Of a DNA stretch of 64,000 bases, positions 16,601 through 23,836 are shown in pieces. Numbering within the stretch: the stretch's first letter is position 1; the number at the start of each line of letters is the position of its first letter. Source of the DNA: Lautropia mirabilis (GTDB lineage Bacteria; Pseudomonadota; Gammaproteobacteria; Burkholderiales; Burkholderiaceae_E); assembly GCF_900637555.1 (NCBI RefSeq), contig NZ_LR134378.1:1932001-1996000 (forward strand). The letters are read 5' to 3'. The notes under the pieces are model-generated. The model did no database searches. It was not told the origin of the DNA and worked only from the letters and a program-made list of their open reading frames with translations. The position numbers and the translations under genes are program-made.

Positions 16601-18969
16601 GTACCTGCCTGGCCATCAGGGCGAGGGGGCGTCTCGGTCGTGCGAGGTGTGCCGGATACAGGTTGTGGTGTCGATGACGCAGCGGATGCCGCGATCTCGC
16701 GTTTATTCTGGTTTGAATGTGCAAGATCTGTATCGATTCCGGTTACGTCACGGTCTGTAACCTCCGTGTCTTCTGTAAAACCTGTGTCGACAGAGTTTAC
16801 GGGTGTTGTGTCTTTGGTCTCCATGGCCTGCAGGGCGCGGCGGTCCAGCTTGCCGTTCAGTGTGATCGGCAGTTGTGGGACGGCCACGAAACGTGCGGGC
16901 ATCATGTAGATGGGCAGGCGCTGGCGGCAGTGGTCACGCAGGGCGTCGTCATCGGGCAATGTCTGGCCGGCGGCTGCCACCAGCCAGGCCACCAGGCGGC
17001 GCTCGCCATTGGGCGGGCACTCGTCGGTGATGGCAGCATTGGCCACGGCCGGATGGCTGGCCAGCACGGCCTCGATCTCGCCCGGCTCAATGCGAAAGCC
17101 CCGGATCTTGAGCTGGCCATCCAGCCGACCCAGGTACTCCAGGCGGCCATCGTCGAGCCAGCGCACGGCATCGCCGGTGCGGTAGAGCACGTCGTGAGGA
17201 CCACCGAACGGATCGGCAACAAAGCGTTCCTTCGTGAGATCCGGGCGGTTCAGGTAGCCCAGGGCCACGCCCGGGCCACCGATGTAGAGTTCGCCGGTCA
17301 GGCCGGGGGGAACGGCATCGCCCAGCGGGCTCAGCACGCGCACGTAGGTCCAGTTGATGGGGCGCCCCAGCGGCACGGAGGCGTGGCTGTCCAGATCGTG
17401 TTCGGACACCGGCCCCGTGACGGCGAAGGTGGTGGTCTCGGTGGGGCCGTAGCCGTTGATCAGCTGCAGCCCGGGCAGCGCCTGTAGTGCCCGGCGCACA
17501 TGACGGGGCGACAGCGCCTCACCGCCGGTCATCAGCGTGCGCAGACCCTGCAGGTGCAGCGGATCCTCGTCGACGATGCGGTTGAAGAGGGCAGCCGTCA
17601 GCCATGCGGTGTTGACCCGTTCGGTGCGGATGGTCTCGGCCAGGCCGCTACCGGAGGGGATGGCTTGCGGATGGACGACGCAGGTGCCGCCATTGAGCAG
17701 CGGGCCCCAGATCTCCAGCGTCGAGGCATCGAAGGCCAGCGGCGCTGCGTGCAGCATCACCACCTTCGGACCCAGCGGCGCGTAGTACTGGCGGTAGACC
17801 AGCCGGACGATGGCACGATGGGGGATGACCACCCCCTTGGGCGTGCCCGTGGAGCCGGAGGTGTACATCACGTACGCGGGTTGGCGTGCGGGGCTGCCGT
17901 ACCGGGCCAGTTCCTGCTCGGACAGCCGCTCCGACAGGCAGGGCACCGTGTCGAATCCCACGAGCGTGTCAGTGTCGTCGTGGTCGATGCCCTCGATGTC
18001 CAGCATCGGTATGCCGCGTGCCTTGGCCAGCGCCAGCTGATGGGGCTGGGTGTGCGAATCCACCAGCAGCAGCGTGGGCTGGCTGTCTTCCAGCATCAGC
18101 GACAGGCGCTGTTCCGGGCTGGCCGGGTCGATGGGTACATAGACGGCACCCAGGCGCAGGATGCCCAGCATCAGGGCGATGGCTTCGGGCCGGCGCGACA
18201 GCAGCATGGCCACGCGGTCGCCGGCCCCCACGTCCAGTGCCTGCAGGCGGGCAGCGTGGCGCAGCGAGATCTCGCGCAGGGTCTCGTAGCTCCAGGTGAC
18301 GCCGGGCGTGCCCGGCATGCGCACAGCCGTGGCATCGGGATGGCGTCGGCACTGCAGGTCGAAGCGCTCGATGACGGTGGCCTGCGGCAGGCGCGCGTCC
18401 CCGTCGGTGGGACCGGACCAGGTCTGCAGCACCAGCGGCCGGATGTTGGAGGCCAGATTGGAGAACTGGCGCAGCTGCTGGGGGCCCTGCAGCACCAGCT
18501 CGATCAGCAGGTGGCGCAGCAGTCGCCGCCAGCCATGCAGCGCCACGGCATCGTAGCGGCCGCTGGGTGAGCAGATGGTTACGTCTTCGCCGACAAAATG
18601 CAGCGAAATGTCAGCCTTTTTACGGGACGTCGACGATTCGGTATCGGGCGGGATGGCATCATGCCCAGCAGGCATGGCGTTCACGGCGTCGGTTTCGGCC
18701 GGCAACCTGGTCTGGTCGGCTTCCTCGACGAACAGCGCCAGCCCGGTCTCGCCTTCCCAGGTGTTGCGTCCGTTGTCCACGTGCTGGCGTGCAAGCGCCA
18801 GCAGGCTGGCGGTGTCGCCCAGTTCGCCGGGTAGCGTGCCGCCACCGATGCGGTGGTCAGCCAGCATCCAGGCGGCCAGCCAGGGTACAAGCTGGGGTTC
18901 GTCCTGCCGCCGGCGCGCTGCCAGGGCCGTGGTCAGATTGGCGGGAAGCTTGATCGAGATGGAAGCCAC
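10603..18969 (-). CDS. Hybrid NRPS/PKS with aminotransferase: A(Val-like)-PCP-KS-AT-ACP-AMT
   Basis: 2788 residues. The N-terminal 190 residues have no HHxxxDG condensation motif; their last part resembles a C-to-A linker. Then: adenylation domain (about 200-720; YVMYTSGSTGTPKG near 365), carrier domain (FFEVGGSS, Ser near 829), ketosynthase (about 940-1370; VHTACSTS Cys near 1110, EAHGTATP His, IGHT His), acyltransferase (about 1510-1810; GHSLGE near 1651 and HAFH near 1750, the malonyl-CoA type), carrier domain (DLGLDSLL, Ser near 2093) and a class III PLP aminotransferase like glutamate-1-semialdehyde aminomutase (about 2270-2720; Lys in SYGKVIGGGFP near 2566). No ketoreductase is seen. 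The hand-read A code D-A-L-W-M-G-G-T-F-(K) is close to valine codes. The start is a GTG without a clear ribosome binding site, so the true start could lie further in. Confidence 0.93.
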   Translation of the reverse strand: MASISIKLPANLTTALAARRRQDEPQLVPWLAAWMLADHRIGGGTLPGELGDTASLLALARQHVDNGRNTWEGETGLALFVEEADQTRLPAETDAVNAMPAGHDAIPPDTESSTSRKKADISLHFVGEDVTICSPSGRYDAVALHGWRRLLRHLLIELVLQGPQQLRQFSNLASNIRPLVLQTWSGPTDGDARLPQATVIERFDLQCRRHPDATAVRMPGTPGVTWSYETLREISLRHAARLQALDVGAGDRVAMLLSRRPEAIALMLGILRLGAVYVPIDPASPEQRLSLMLEDSQPTLLLVDSHTQPHQLALAKARGIPMLDIEGIDHDDTDTLVGFDTVPCLSERLSEQELARYGSPARQPAYVMYTSGSTGTPKGVVIPHRAIVRLVYRQYYAPLGPKVVMLHAAPLAFDASTLEIWGPLLNGGTCVVHPQAIPSGSGLAETIRTERVNTAWLTAALFNRIVDEDPLHLQGLRTLMTGGEALSPRHVRRALQALPGLQLINGYGPTETTTFAVTGPVSEHDLDSHASVPLGRPINWTYVRVLSPLGDAVPPGLTGELYIGGPGVALGYLNRPDLTKERFVADPFGGPHDVLYRTGDAVRWLDDGRLEYLGRLDGQLKIRGFRIEPGEIEAVLASHPAVANAAITDECPPNGERRLVAWLVAAAGQTLPDDDALRDHCRQRLPIYMMPARFVAVPQLPITLNGKLDRRALQAMETKDTTPVNSVDTGFTEDTEVTDRDVTGIDTDLAHSNQNKREIAASAASSTPQPVSGTPRTTETPPRPDGQAGTGSQALTPALKRRLEQRIIALLEPILAIRGLRAHDNFFEVGGSSLLAAQALEALQQTFGPAIGIEDFFGTPTVTAFAARIAEGVPAAELQHILQPGDAAARPGHASHQAPAETTPPAGTHPDSQSAPGTDDGAPHAAPAGQANVAPPTDEDERTIAIIGMAGRFPGAASIEELWQNLIAGRDGIRHFRPEELDPSLPASLTGDPDYVAARGVLDDAARFDAAFFGIGPREAELMDPQQRIFLELAWQCLEQGGQAPRDGNRQIGVFAGMYNATYFQRHLQHYPEKIAALGEFQVMLDNEKDYIATRTANRLDLRGPAVSVHTACSTSLVAIVQAVQALRAGQCRMALAGGVAVTAPVNSGYRHEAGSMLSPDGFTRSFDADAQGTVFSDGAAVVLLKRLADARRDGDTVYAVIRGVGINNDGGNKASFTAVSVEGQHAVIRAALDDAGVPARSIQVVEAHGTATPMGDPVEVRALTRAWREETQDTGFAVLSSLKSYIGHTVIAAGASATIKTVMALQHNLVPGTLHFRKPNPGLQLEQSPFRVTAEATPWPATPGTPRRAAISAFGVGGTNAHIIIEEAPADLALGAPATGTVQAAAAPSAHTADAALAFLPLSARTPTALATQRRQLAEHLHRLQAAQARTDAADDPADKSATRAGQDADPFLSTALANLSDISFTLAHGRSPLPHRQCVLARTLDEAIAALENDSAPDHIHATAAAQGPLVWLFPGQGAQYAAMGRQLYEQEPVFARAFDEVAEAIGPLPGANGHPWLNTLIQSAENSGLPNNGHTRPDDHTPGGHPAASGAAPQNPTRHSGADLRALVFHGSEADLAQTALTQPALFAIEYALARWWQHQGLLPDLLVGHSLGEFTAAVIAGVMPVADAARLVALRGQLIQALPAGAMLAVRQPAAEVAPRLPSELSIATINAPEACVVAGPEAAIEALARQLEAEGIANQRLKTSHAFHSAMMEPAVSPFERAVSRVSLSAPTIPIVSGRTGRPLTDAEATDPHWWAAQLRDTVRFADAVQHVLAESPESTFLEVGPGRILVNLVRRAAPARKAPACVASLESADDEVRSLARAHARLWCLDRLPAASLAPAQGRRVPLPTYPFEGKRYWLDAPAADGRAAHIPPAAYATCGAQARTVPLAAAPSASTAPTATNTLPARPAHPVAGDQPLAPSSVPVAASVASTDHQGLISAAEAAIGALRAALQAHAGQSVKAATRQTADPARHAAPDAAIPPATVCAASPQAATAVPSLSENPTPLKQHTNTMSTNDRQARLHQELADTIDEVCGITVGPEDRDSAFVDLGLDSLLLTQLALQIKRHFNAPISFRQLMTDLPSPNAVVQHLDGILPADAAVAAPAADSTVAAAPQLPAAAAPTALQPTMPSMPAQAPLLAPVAPAGAVDSVSYLLSQQLQLMENQLRLLTGQPAMAASAQAVINATDAPVAAAPAQASAVPAVAASSSPTPSSADADERPTDDPKRAFGAIARIYRQQHDALTPRQEARLDAFIKRYVDRTRASRDYTQKHRPHSADPRVVNGFRPRLKEMIYQIVIERSKGSHLWDLDGNEYVDALNGFGMSLFGWQPDFVLDAVRRQLDLGYEIGPQHPLAGPVTELVCEMTGFDRAALCNTGSEAVMGTVRIARTVTGRERIAVFAGSYHGIFDEVIVRLGARGRAMPAAPGIMPNTAANVVILEYGEPDALQWVRDNADNLAAVLVEPVQSRRPDLQPREFLHELRRITAESGSLLIFDEVVTGFRTGPGGAQAHFDVRADLASYGKVIGGGFPIGIIAGKRQYMDALDGGAWQYGDDSIPTVGVTYFAGTFVRHPLALAACHAVLSYLKEAGPELQRKLTETTTQLADSLNAFCQEHGAPIAVKHFASVWRIVFTEDHPYQDLLFAMMRSRGIHILDNFPCFMTTAHSEADVEAIRKAFCESVLELQADGFLPGKPVQNAADASASFDPTKPPVPGARLGRDAQGKAAWFIADPDRPGSYMQLKTSV

Positions 18970-19220
18970 AGCTGCGAGAATCCGGTTGGATGAGAAAGAT
19001 GCCGGATGGTTTCAGTCCTCCCGTGAGGGTAGGTGATTCATTCCAACAAGCAATCTATAGACGCATGATCGGTTTTGAACATGGGGCCAGTGGCAGGTGG
19101 CGTGTTTTCCGCGACGCATCGACCGATGCGACGGGAGCGCAGCCTGCCCGACCCGCCAATGCTAGCGTGACTGTTCAGAGTCGCCCATCTGAACGTTTGT
19201 CACATATTTTCAGTAAAACA

Positions 19221-20393
19221 ATGCTGAGGGTGTTGCTTCTGGGCATCGGTACTGGTATGAGCCTGGCCGCCTGCACGCCCGACAGCGATCCGCCGGCGGC
19301 TGCGAATCGCGGCCACGTCGACACCCATCCTGGTGGCGTGGCCACCGACAGCAGGAGCCCGGACCACATGTCTTCCTTCAATGGCGGAGAGCCGACCAGC
19401 CCGAAACTGCGACTGGCCGTCCTGGGGGACTCCGACAGTCATTCCTTCCATGATGCGGTTTCGCTGCACTACGGCACGCCCGAGGCGCGCGGTGGGGCGC
19501 AGCAGGCCAGCACCTGGCAATGGACCGAGATCCTCGGGAGGCTGCGTCCCCGTGACATCGATCAGGGGCCTTTCGGTGAGGTGGGCAGCAGCGGGGCTGG
19601 CGCCTGGCTGCGGCGCAACGTGATGGGCAGCCTGGTGCGGCAGCACAAGGAAGACTTCCGCTACAACTTCGCCTTCAGTGGCGCCACCTGCGGTGCACTC
19701 AACAACCCCACCTTCGGGCAGGTGCCTGGCCTGCTGGCCGAGATGGCCCGTGATCCGCAAGGCTGGAAGGACGTGCCATCGGTGGTGCTGATCCGTATCG
19801 GCATCAATAGCCTGGGCAAGCGCGAGGACCTGCAGGCCTTTGCGAAGACAGGGGCGGATGCTGACAATCTGGCCCGGGTGCAGGCCTGTGCTGACCAGGT
19901 GGCCCAGGCCGTGTCCGCGCTGAAGGCCCGCGATCCGGCGCTGGACATCATCCTGGTGGGGATCCTGAACAACGTCGACTGGCCACCGCTGCACGCCAGC
20001 TTCCGCAACGCGCAGGAGCAGACGAACATCGCCGCCGTGCTCGATGCCTACGACCAGCGCCTGCGCCAGATCGCCGAGAGCACGAAGGGCGTTCATTTCT
20101 TCGATGACCGCGCCTTCTTCCGGCACTGGTTCGGTGCGCGTGATGCCCAGGGCCAACCGGCCTACAAGCAGGTGAAGCTGCTGGGCAAGCGCGAGGTGAG
20201 CGTCACGCAGGGCGATGAGCCCTGGAATGCCGTCATCGGCGATGGCCATGCCGGAACGGTCTGGAACGGTCTGTGGGCTGCCGCGATGGTGAACGAGTTC
20301 AACCGCATCAAGGGTCTGGACATCCCGCCGATCCAGCCGGTGGAAATTGCGCGCGCCGCTGATCCGGACGGGCGCTTCGGCCTGTCCGAGTGA
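19221..20393 (+). CDS. SGNH/GDSL-hydrolase-like lipoprotein
   Basis: 390 residues from the ATG at 19221, where a lipoprotein signal begins: hydrophobic stretch then LAAC with Cys18. The open frame extends 77 codons upstream, but that part looks non-coding. After a Pro/Asp-rich spacer comes block I, LAVLGDSDSHSF (Ser near 71), an IRIGIN segment resembling block III, and near the C-terminus GDGHAGTVWNGLWA resembling the Asp-His block V. These features suggest an esterase or acyl hydrolase anchored in the outer or inner membrane; the substrate is unknown. The gene is divergent from the PKS gene and has no other obvious partner. Confidence 0.68.
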   Translation: MLRVLLLGIGTGMSLAACTPDSDPPAAANRGHVDTHPGGVATDSRSPDHMSSFNGGEPTSPKLRLAVLGDSDSHSFHDAVSLHYGTPEARGGAQQASTWQWTEILGRLRPRDIDQGPFGEVGSSGAGAWLRRNVMGSLVRQHKEDFRYNFAFSGATCGALNNPTFGQVPGLLAEMARDPQGWKDVPSVVLIRIGINSLGKREDLQAFAKTGADADNLARVQACADQVAQAVSALKARDPALDIILVGILNNVDWPPLHASFRNAQEQTNIAAVLDAYDQRLRQIAESTKGVHFFDDRAFFRHWFGARDAQGQPAYKQVKLLGKREVSVTQGDEPWNAVIGDGHAGTVWNGLWAAAMVNEFNRIKGLDIPPIQPVEIARAADPDGRFGLSE

Positions 20394-20400
20394 GGTTGTC

Positions 20401-20429
20401 CCGGGGCCGGCTTCGCTCGCTGGCCCCGG
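20401..20429. terminator. Hairpin between convergent genes
   Basis: CCGGGGCC (20401-20408) pairs with GGCCCCGG (20422-20429). It starts seven bases after the SGNH gene stop and precedes the stop of the convergent desuccinylase-like gene. No T-run follows, so terminator function is a guess from position. Confidence 0.4.
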
Positions 20430-20437
20430 GGGGCTGC

Positions 20438-21511
20438 TCAGCGCAGCAGCCGCCGACCCGGTCGGGCGAAGTAGAACCATTCCCGTCCCGGCGGTGTTCC
20501 GGGGTTGGGGAACACCACGTAGCCATCTTCCGGCGCCGTCAGCGGCAGGCCGTCGGCACGGAACGCAATGGGTTCGCCCGCTGCCACGCGGTCGAATGAG
20601 CGCCAGTCGCGGGCGAAACGGTCGCCGGTGGCGTGCCGGTCGAAGACATCGTACAGCTCGATCAGCTCGAAGCGTGCGGCCTGGTCGTCGGCCGGCGGGG
20701 TGAACTCGCTGCGCGAGAAATCCGGTGAGGGTTCAGCGGCCGGCGGGGCATCGTGGTCATGGCAGGTGGCAGGGGCCGCGCCTTCCTCGGGCAGCAGTCC
20801 GCCCATGTCCAGCAGGCGCAGTGCATTGTCGATGGCGGCACGCGCCACGGCCGGTGCCTCCGGATCCAGATGCTGGCCGCATTCCACCGTGACGGCGTAC
20901 CCGCCATGGGCCCGCATGTATTCGGTGGTGCCAATGCCGTAGGAGATGCTGCCGTTCTGGCGACGGCGCACCCCCTTGGCGTAGGCGGCCAGCCAGCCGT
21001 AGACCAGCCGACGGGGGCCGATGGCCTGCGCCAGGCGCTCTTCCTCGGCCGAACGCCTGAAAGGCTCCAGCTCCTCCTGGTTGTCGGCAGGGCCGAAGAA
21101 CACGAAGGGCTCGCCCGGCGCCGAGAAGGTGTGCAGGTCCACCAGCACGTCGTGGCTGGCCAGGATCGGTCCCAGCCGGGTGGCGATGCGATCCTCGACG
21201 TTCTCGGGCGACAGGCTGGGACGGAAGTCACGGTTCAGGTTGCGGTCGCCCTCGCGGCGGCCGGCAGCCCAGGCCACCGGATTGGCCACCGGCACGAAGG
21301 TGAGGGTGCCGCGATGCAGGATGCGACGGCCCTCGGCGAATTCCGCCAGGATCTGCCGGATGGCGATGGGTCCGGCCGTCTCGTTGCCATGCACGCCGCC
21401 CATCACCAGCAGGCGCGGGCCAGGGCGCAGCGCATGGTACTGGTGGACCTCGATGACGCGTGAGGCACTGGGTTTGGTGGGCTTGGTGGCGTTGGTGAGC
21501 GAGTCGGCCAT
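20438..21511 (-). CDS. Succinylglutamate desuccinylase/aspartoacylase family protein
   Basis: 357 residues from the ATG at 21511; a longer frame would need a TTG at 21544. The zinc site of M14-type deacylases is visible: GGVHGNE gives the HxxE pair (about residues 41 and 44) and LVDLHTFS the second histidine (about 137). RRREGDRNLNRDF-like sequence after it is the usual substrate-arginine region (here GDRNLNRDF). A C-terminal beta-domain follows an acidic linker and ends with EDGYVVFPNPGTPPGREWFYFA. Such enzymes remove acyl groups from N-acyl amino acids. The gene stands alone, without arginine-catabolism (ast) neighbours, so the exact substrate is open. Confidence 0.8.
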   Translation of the reverse strand: MADSLTNATKPTKPSASRVIEVHQYHALRPGPRLLVMGGVHGNETAGPIAIRQILAEFAEGRRILHRGTLTFVPVANPVAWAAGRREGDRNLNRDFRPSLSPENVEDRIATRLGPILASHDVLVDLHTFSAPGEPFVFFGPADNQEELEPFRRSAEEERLAQAIGPRRLVYGWLAAYAKGVRRRQNGSISYGIGTTEYMRAHGGYAVTVECGQHLDPEAPAVARAAIDNALRLLDMGGLLPEEGAAPATCHDHDAPPAAEPSPDFSRSEFTPPADDQAARFELIELYDVFDRHATGDRFARDWRSFDRVAAGEPIAFRADGLPLTAPEDGYVVFPNPGTPPGREWFYFARPGRRLLR

Positions 21512-22006
21512 GGTGAATCGGGCGAAGGTCGAGAGAAGGTGCAAGGCGGAAGCTTGCGGCAGCCGTCCGGCCTGATGTCCCGGGCGTGTCTGCCCCGGGA
21601 CATTTCTGAAAAAAGGACTGGAACGAGATTACCAGAACCTGGCCAGGGCGGCAGGCGGACATGAGCATGATGCTGGGCACTGGGCACTGGGCACTGGGCA
21701 CTGGGCACTGGGCACTGGGCACTTGGTGCTGGGTGCTGGGTGCTGGGTGCTGGGTGCTGGGTGCTGGGTGCTGGGTGCTGGAGCCGAGGCCGGCGGTTTT
21801 TCAGCCTGTGGTGCAGGGCATGCCGGGTATGTGGGTCAACGTCCAGTGCCCGATACCCGTTTCAGGACCCGGCACCGGCTGCGAGTGTCCGGGGGCAGGT
21901 TTCGTCTTCGGGGGGGCGTGCCGCACCGGATGGGCCGGGGGATACGTCCGGGTTATCCGCCGCCAAGGGGGCGGAGCCCCGTTATGATTGTGCAGAGGGA
22001 AGATCC
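21512..22006. other. 495-bp non-coding stretch with tandem repeat
   Basis: This divergent intergenic region holds the heptanucleotide repeat at 21674-21778 and about 230 bases between the repeat and the lipoprotein gene. A TATGAT hexamer at 21983-21988 could be a -10 element for the lipoprotein gene, but I see no convincing -35. Open frames that cross the repeat have no protein-like character. Confidence 0.6.
21674..21778. repeat. Heptanucleotide tandem repeat, 15 units
   Basis: Seven copies of TGGGCAC (21674-21722), one TTGGTGC (21723-21729) and seven copies of TGGGTGC (21730-21778), exactly 105 bases in phase. The two blocks differ at only two positions per unit. It lies between divergent genes, about 230 bases before the DUF4136-like gene. 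Such arrays change length by replication slippage. Confidence 0.97.
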
Positions 22007-22840
22007 ATGGAGCGACAGTCGATGCAGCATATTCCGATGGCACGGTCGGGCGCCTGGCGCCGGCTGGGGCTGGCAGCCACGATGGCCGGCGCGATGCTGC
22101 TGGGCGGGTGCGCCACCTATTTCGGCGCCGAGGTCACGGCCTACCACCAGCAGGAACCGGCCCTGCAGGGGCTGAGCTTCCGCTTCAAGCCCGACGCGGA
22201 CCAGGCCAACAGTCTCGAATACCAGACCTATGCCGGGCTGGTACGCGAACAGCTGCTGGCGCATGGCCTGAAGGAAACCGGCAGCAGTCGTCCGGACGTG
22301 GACGTGACGCTGGAATATTCGGTGGACAACGGCCGGCCGGTCAACTACAGCCAGCCCAACTACGCCTATGTCTTCCAGGGCTATCGCCAGGTGGCGCATC
22401 AGCGCACCGATGCCAACGGCCAGGTCGTTACCTACTGGGAGACGGTGCCCATGTATGGCTATGATCTGGTGGGCTATTCGACCTACCAGCGCACCATCTA
22501 CCGCAAGCAGGTCAAGTTGGCGCTGACGGGCACGAAGCCGCTGCCGGGACGGCCGGCGCGCCTCTATGAAGGCTCGGTCGTGTCGGATTCCGAGGATGGC
22601 GCCCTGAACAACGCCGTGCCGCTCATGGTGAAGGCACTGTTCCAGGACTTTCCGGGGCCCAATGGTGTGACCCGCCATGTGCAGGTGCGCCTGGATGGCG
22701 ACGAGAAGGTTGCCGATGAAACCCGGGCCAAGGGAGAAGGGCAGCCCTCGGGCAAGGCGGTGAAGGAAAACGCGGCACCGAAGGGTGCCGCGGGCCGGCA
22801 GGCTGCCGGCTCATCCCGTCCGCCCCGTGAGGGGCACTGA
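22007..22840 (+). CDS. DUF4136-like outer-membrane lipoprotein
   Basis: 277 residues. GAGGGA lies six bases before the ATG at 22007. The N-terminus is a lipoprotein signal ending in LLGGC (Cys35). The mature part begins ATYFGAEVTAYHQ and carries the FRFKPDADQANSLEYQTYAGLVREQL pattern of DUF4136 proteins, in which a small beta domain is anchored to the membrane; function is not established. The middle is rich in Tyr (a YSQPNYAYVFQGYRQ-type stretch), and the last 50 residues are a Lys/Ala/Gly/Pro-rich tail. The gene is followed by a convergent gene ten bases away. Confidence 0.72.
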   Translation: MERQSMQHIPMARSGAWRRLGLAATMAGAMLLGGCATYFGAEVTAYHQQEPALQGLSFRFKPDADQANSLEYQTYAGLVREQLLAHGLKETGSSRPDVDVTLEYSVDNGRPVNYSQPNYAYVFQGYRQVAHQRTDANGQVVTYWETVPMYGYDLVGYSTYQRTIYRKQVKLALTGTKPLPGRPARLYEGSVVSDSEDGALNNAVPLMVKALFQDFPGPNGVTRHVQVRLDGDEKVADETRAKGEGQPSGKAVKENAAPKGAAGRQAAGSSRPPREGH

Positions 22841-22849
22841 GGGCAGGGC

Positions 22850-23836
22850 TCAGCTGCCCGAGCGCTGCGGCCAGGGGGTGGGCAGGCCGATGCCCAGCTG
22901 CCGCGTGCGGCGCTCCATCCGGCGCACCAGGCGCTCGATGTCCTGCTCCTCGGCCTCGTCCAGCCGGCGGGCCGGTTCACGCAGCCGGGCGCTGCGGATC
23001 ACGCCCCGTACCTTCAGCAGCTGCTTGACCACGGCCGGGCCGATGACCAGCTGCTTCTGGTGACGCATCAGCGGCAGGTAGGCGTCGAAGACATCCTCGG
23101 CGTCGTCACGCTTGCCGGCCTCGAAGAGTTCCTGCAGCTTGATCAGCGCCTCGGGGTAGGCAAATGCGCTGAAGGCGCCATCCACCGTGCGGTCGAGTGC
23201 CTGCGGGAAATGCAGCCCGTCGTTGCCCTCGAAGAGGGCCAGGCGGCGCACACCCTTGGTCTCGGCGTCGCGCAGCGCCTCGGCCTTGTCCAGACCCGAG
23301 CCCAGGCCCTGGCACATGCCTACCAGACGCTCGAAGTCCTGCAGCATGCGGATGAGCAGGTAAGAGGCGATGGTGACGCCGGTGACGGCGGGCTGGTCGT
23401 GCAGGATCCAGGGGATCTCGCCCAGCCGCTCGCTGACGCGCTCGAAATAGTTGTAGATGTCCTCGTCGGTGCGCAGCGTCACATCCGGGCTGATGCGCAC
23501 GCCGGCTGCGCCTGCATCCATCACCCGCCGGCCCAGCAGCGCCAGGTTGTCGATGCCCGGCGAGGAGATGTCGACGATGGCCGGGATGCGGCCGTTCAGA
23601 TGCCGGATGCCGGCACGGACCACCGACAGGCGTTCATCGTTGGTGAGCTTGTCGGCCTCGGAGCCGGCCCCCAGCAGCAGCACGCCACTTGCACCGCAGG
23701 CGACCAGGAAGTCCATCTGGGCCCGGATGCCATCCAGATCCAGGGTCCCGTCGTCGGTGAACGGTGAAATGGCTTCGGCAAACACGCCGCGCGTAGAGGT
23801 CGTGATCAGGGGGCGATCGTTCCAGTTCAGGTTCAA
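22850..23836 (-). CDS. DapA/aldolase-superfamily protein lacking catalytic residues
   Basis: About 328 residues with the TIM-barrel pattern of dihydrodipicolinate synthase relatives: TRGVFAEAISPFTDDGTLD at the start, GVLLLGAGSEADKLTNDER, and AFSAFAYPEALIKL near the end. Compared by eye with E. coli DapA, the Schiff-base lysine (GIK) is replaced by Cys in VGMC, the active-site tyrosine (ILY) by His in ILHDQP, and the GTTGES threonines by GAGSEA. It therefore probably does not perform the usual pyruvate aldol chemistry. The start is uncertain: I chose the TTG at 23836, which has AGGA six bases upstream and fits the family; an upstream ATG at 24010 would add an odd, Ala/Arg-rich 58 residues. Confidence 0.72.
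   Translation of the reverse strand: MNLNWNDRPLITTSTRGVFAEAISPFTDDGTLDLDGIRAQMDFLVACGASGVLLLGAGSEADKLTNDERLSVVRAGIRHLNGRIPAIVDISSPGIDNLALLGRRVMDAGAAGVRISPDVTLRTDEDIYNYFERVSERLGEIPWILHDQPAVTGVTIASYLLIRMLQDFERLVGMCQGLGSGLDKAEALRDAETKGVRRLALFEGNDGLHFPQALDRTVDGAFSAFAYPEALIKLQELFEAGKRDDAEDVFDAYLPLMRHQKQLVIGPAVVKQLLKVRGVIRSARLREPARRLDEAEEQDIERLVRRMERRTRQLGIGLPTPWPQRSGS

Noticed and set aside
18990-19220. 77-residue N-terminal extension of the SGNH lipoprotein
   Set aside because: A lipoprotein signal peptide must be at the N-terminus, and it begins at the ATG at 19221.
21674-21778. CRISPR-like array
   Set aside because: The units are 7 bases and contiguous, without spacers; it is a simple tandem repeat, and no cas gene is present.
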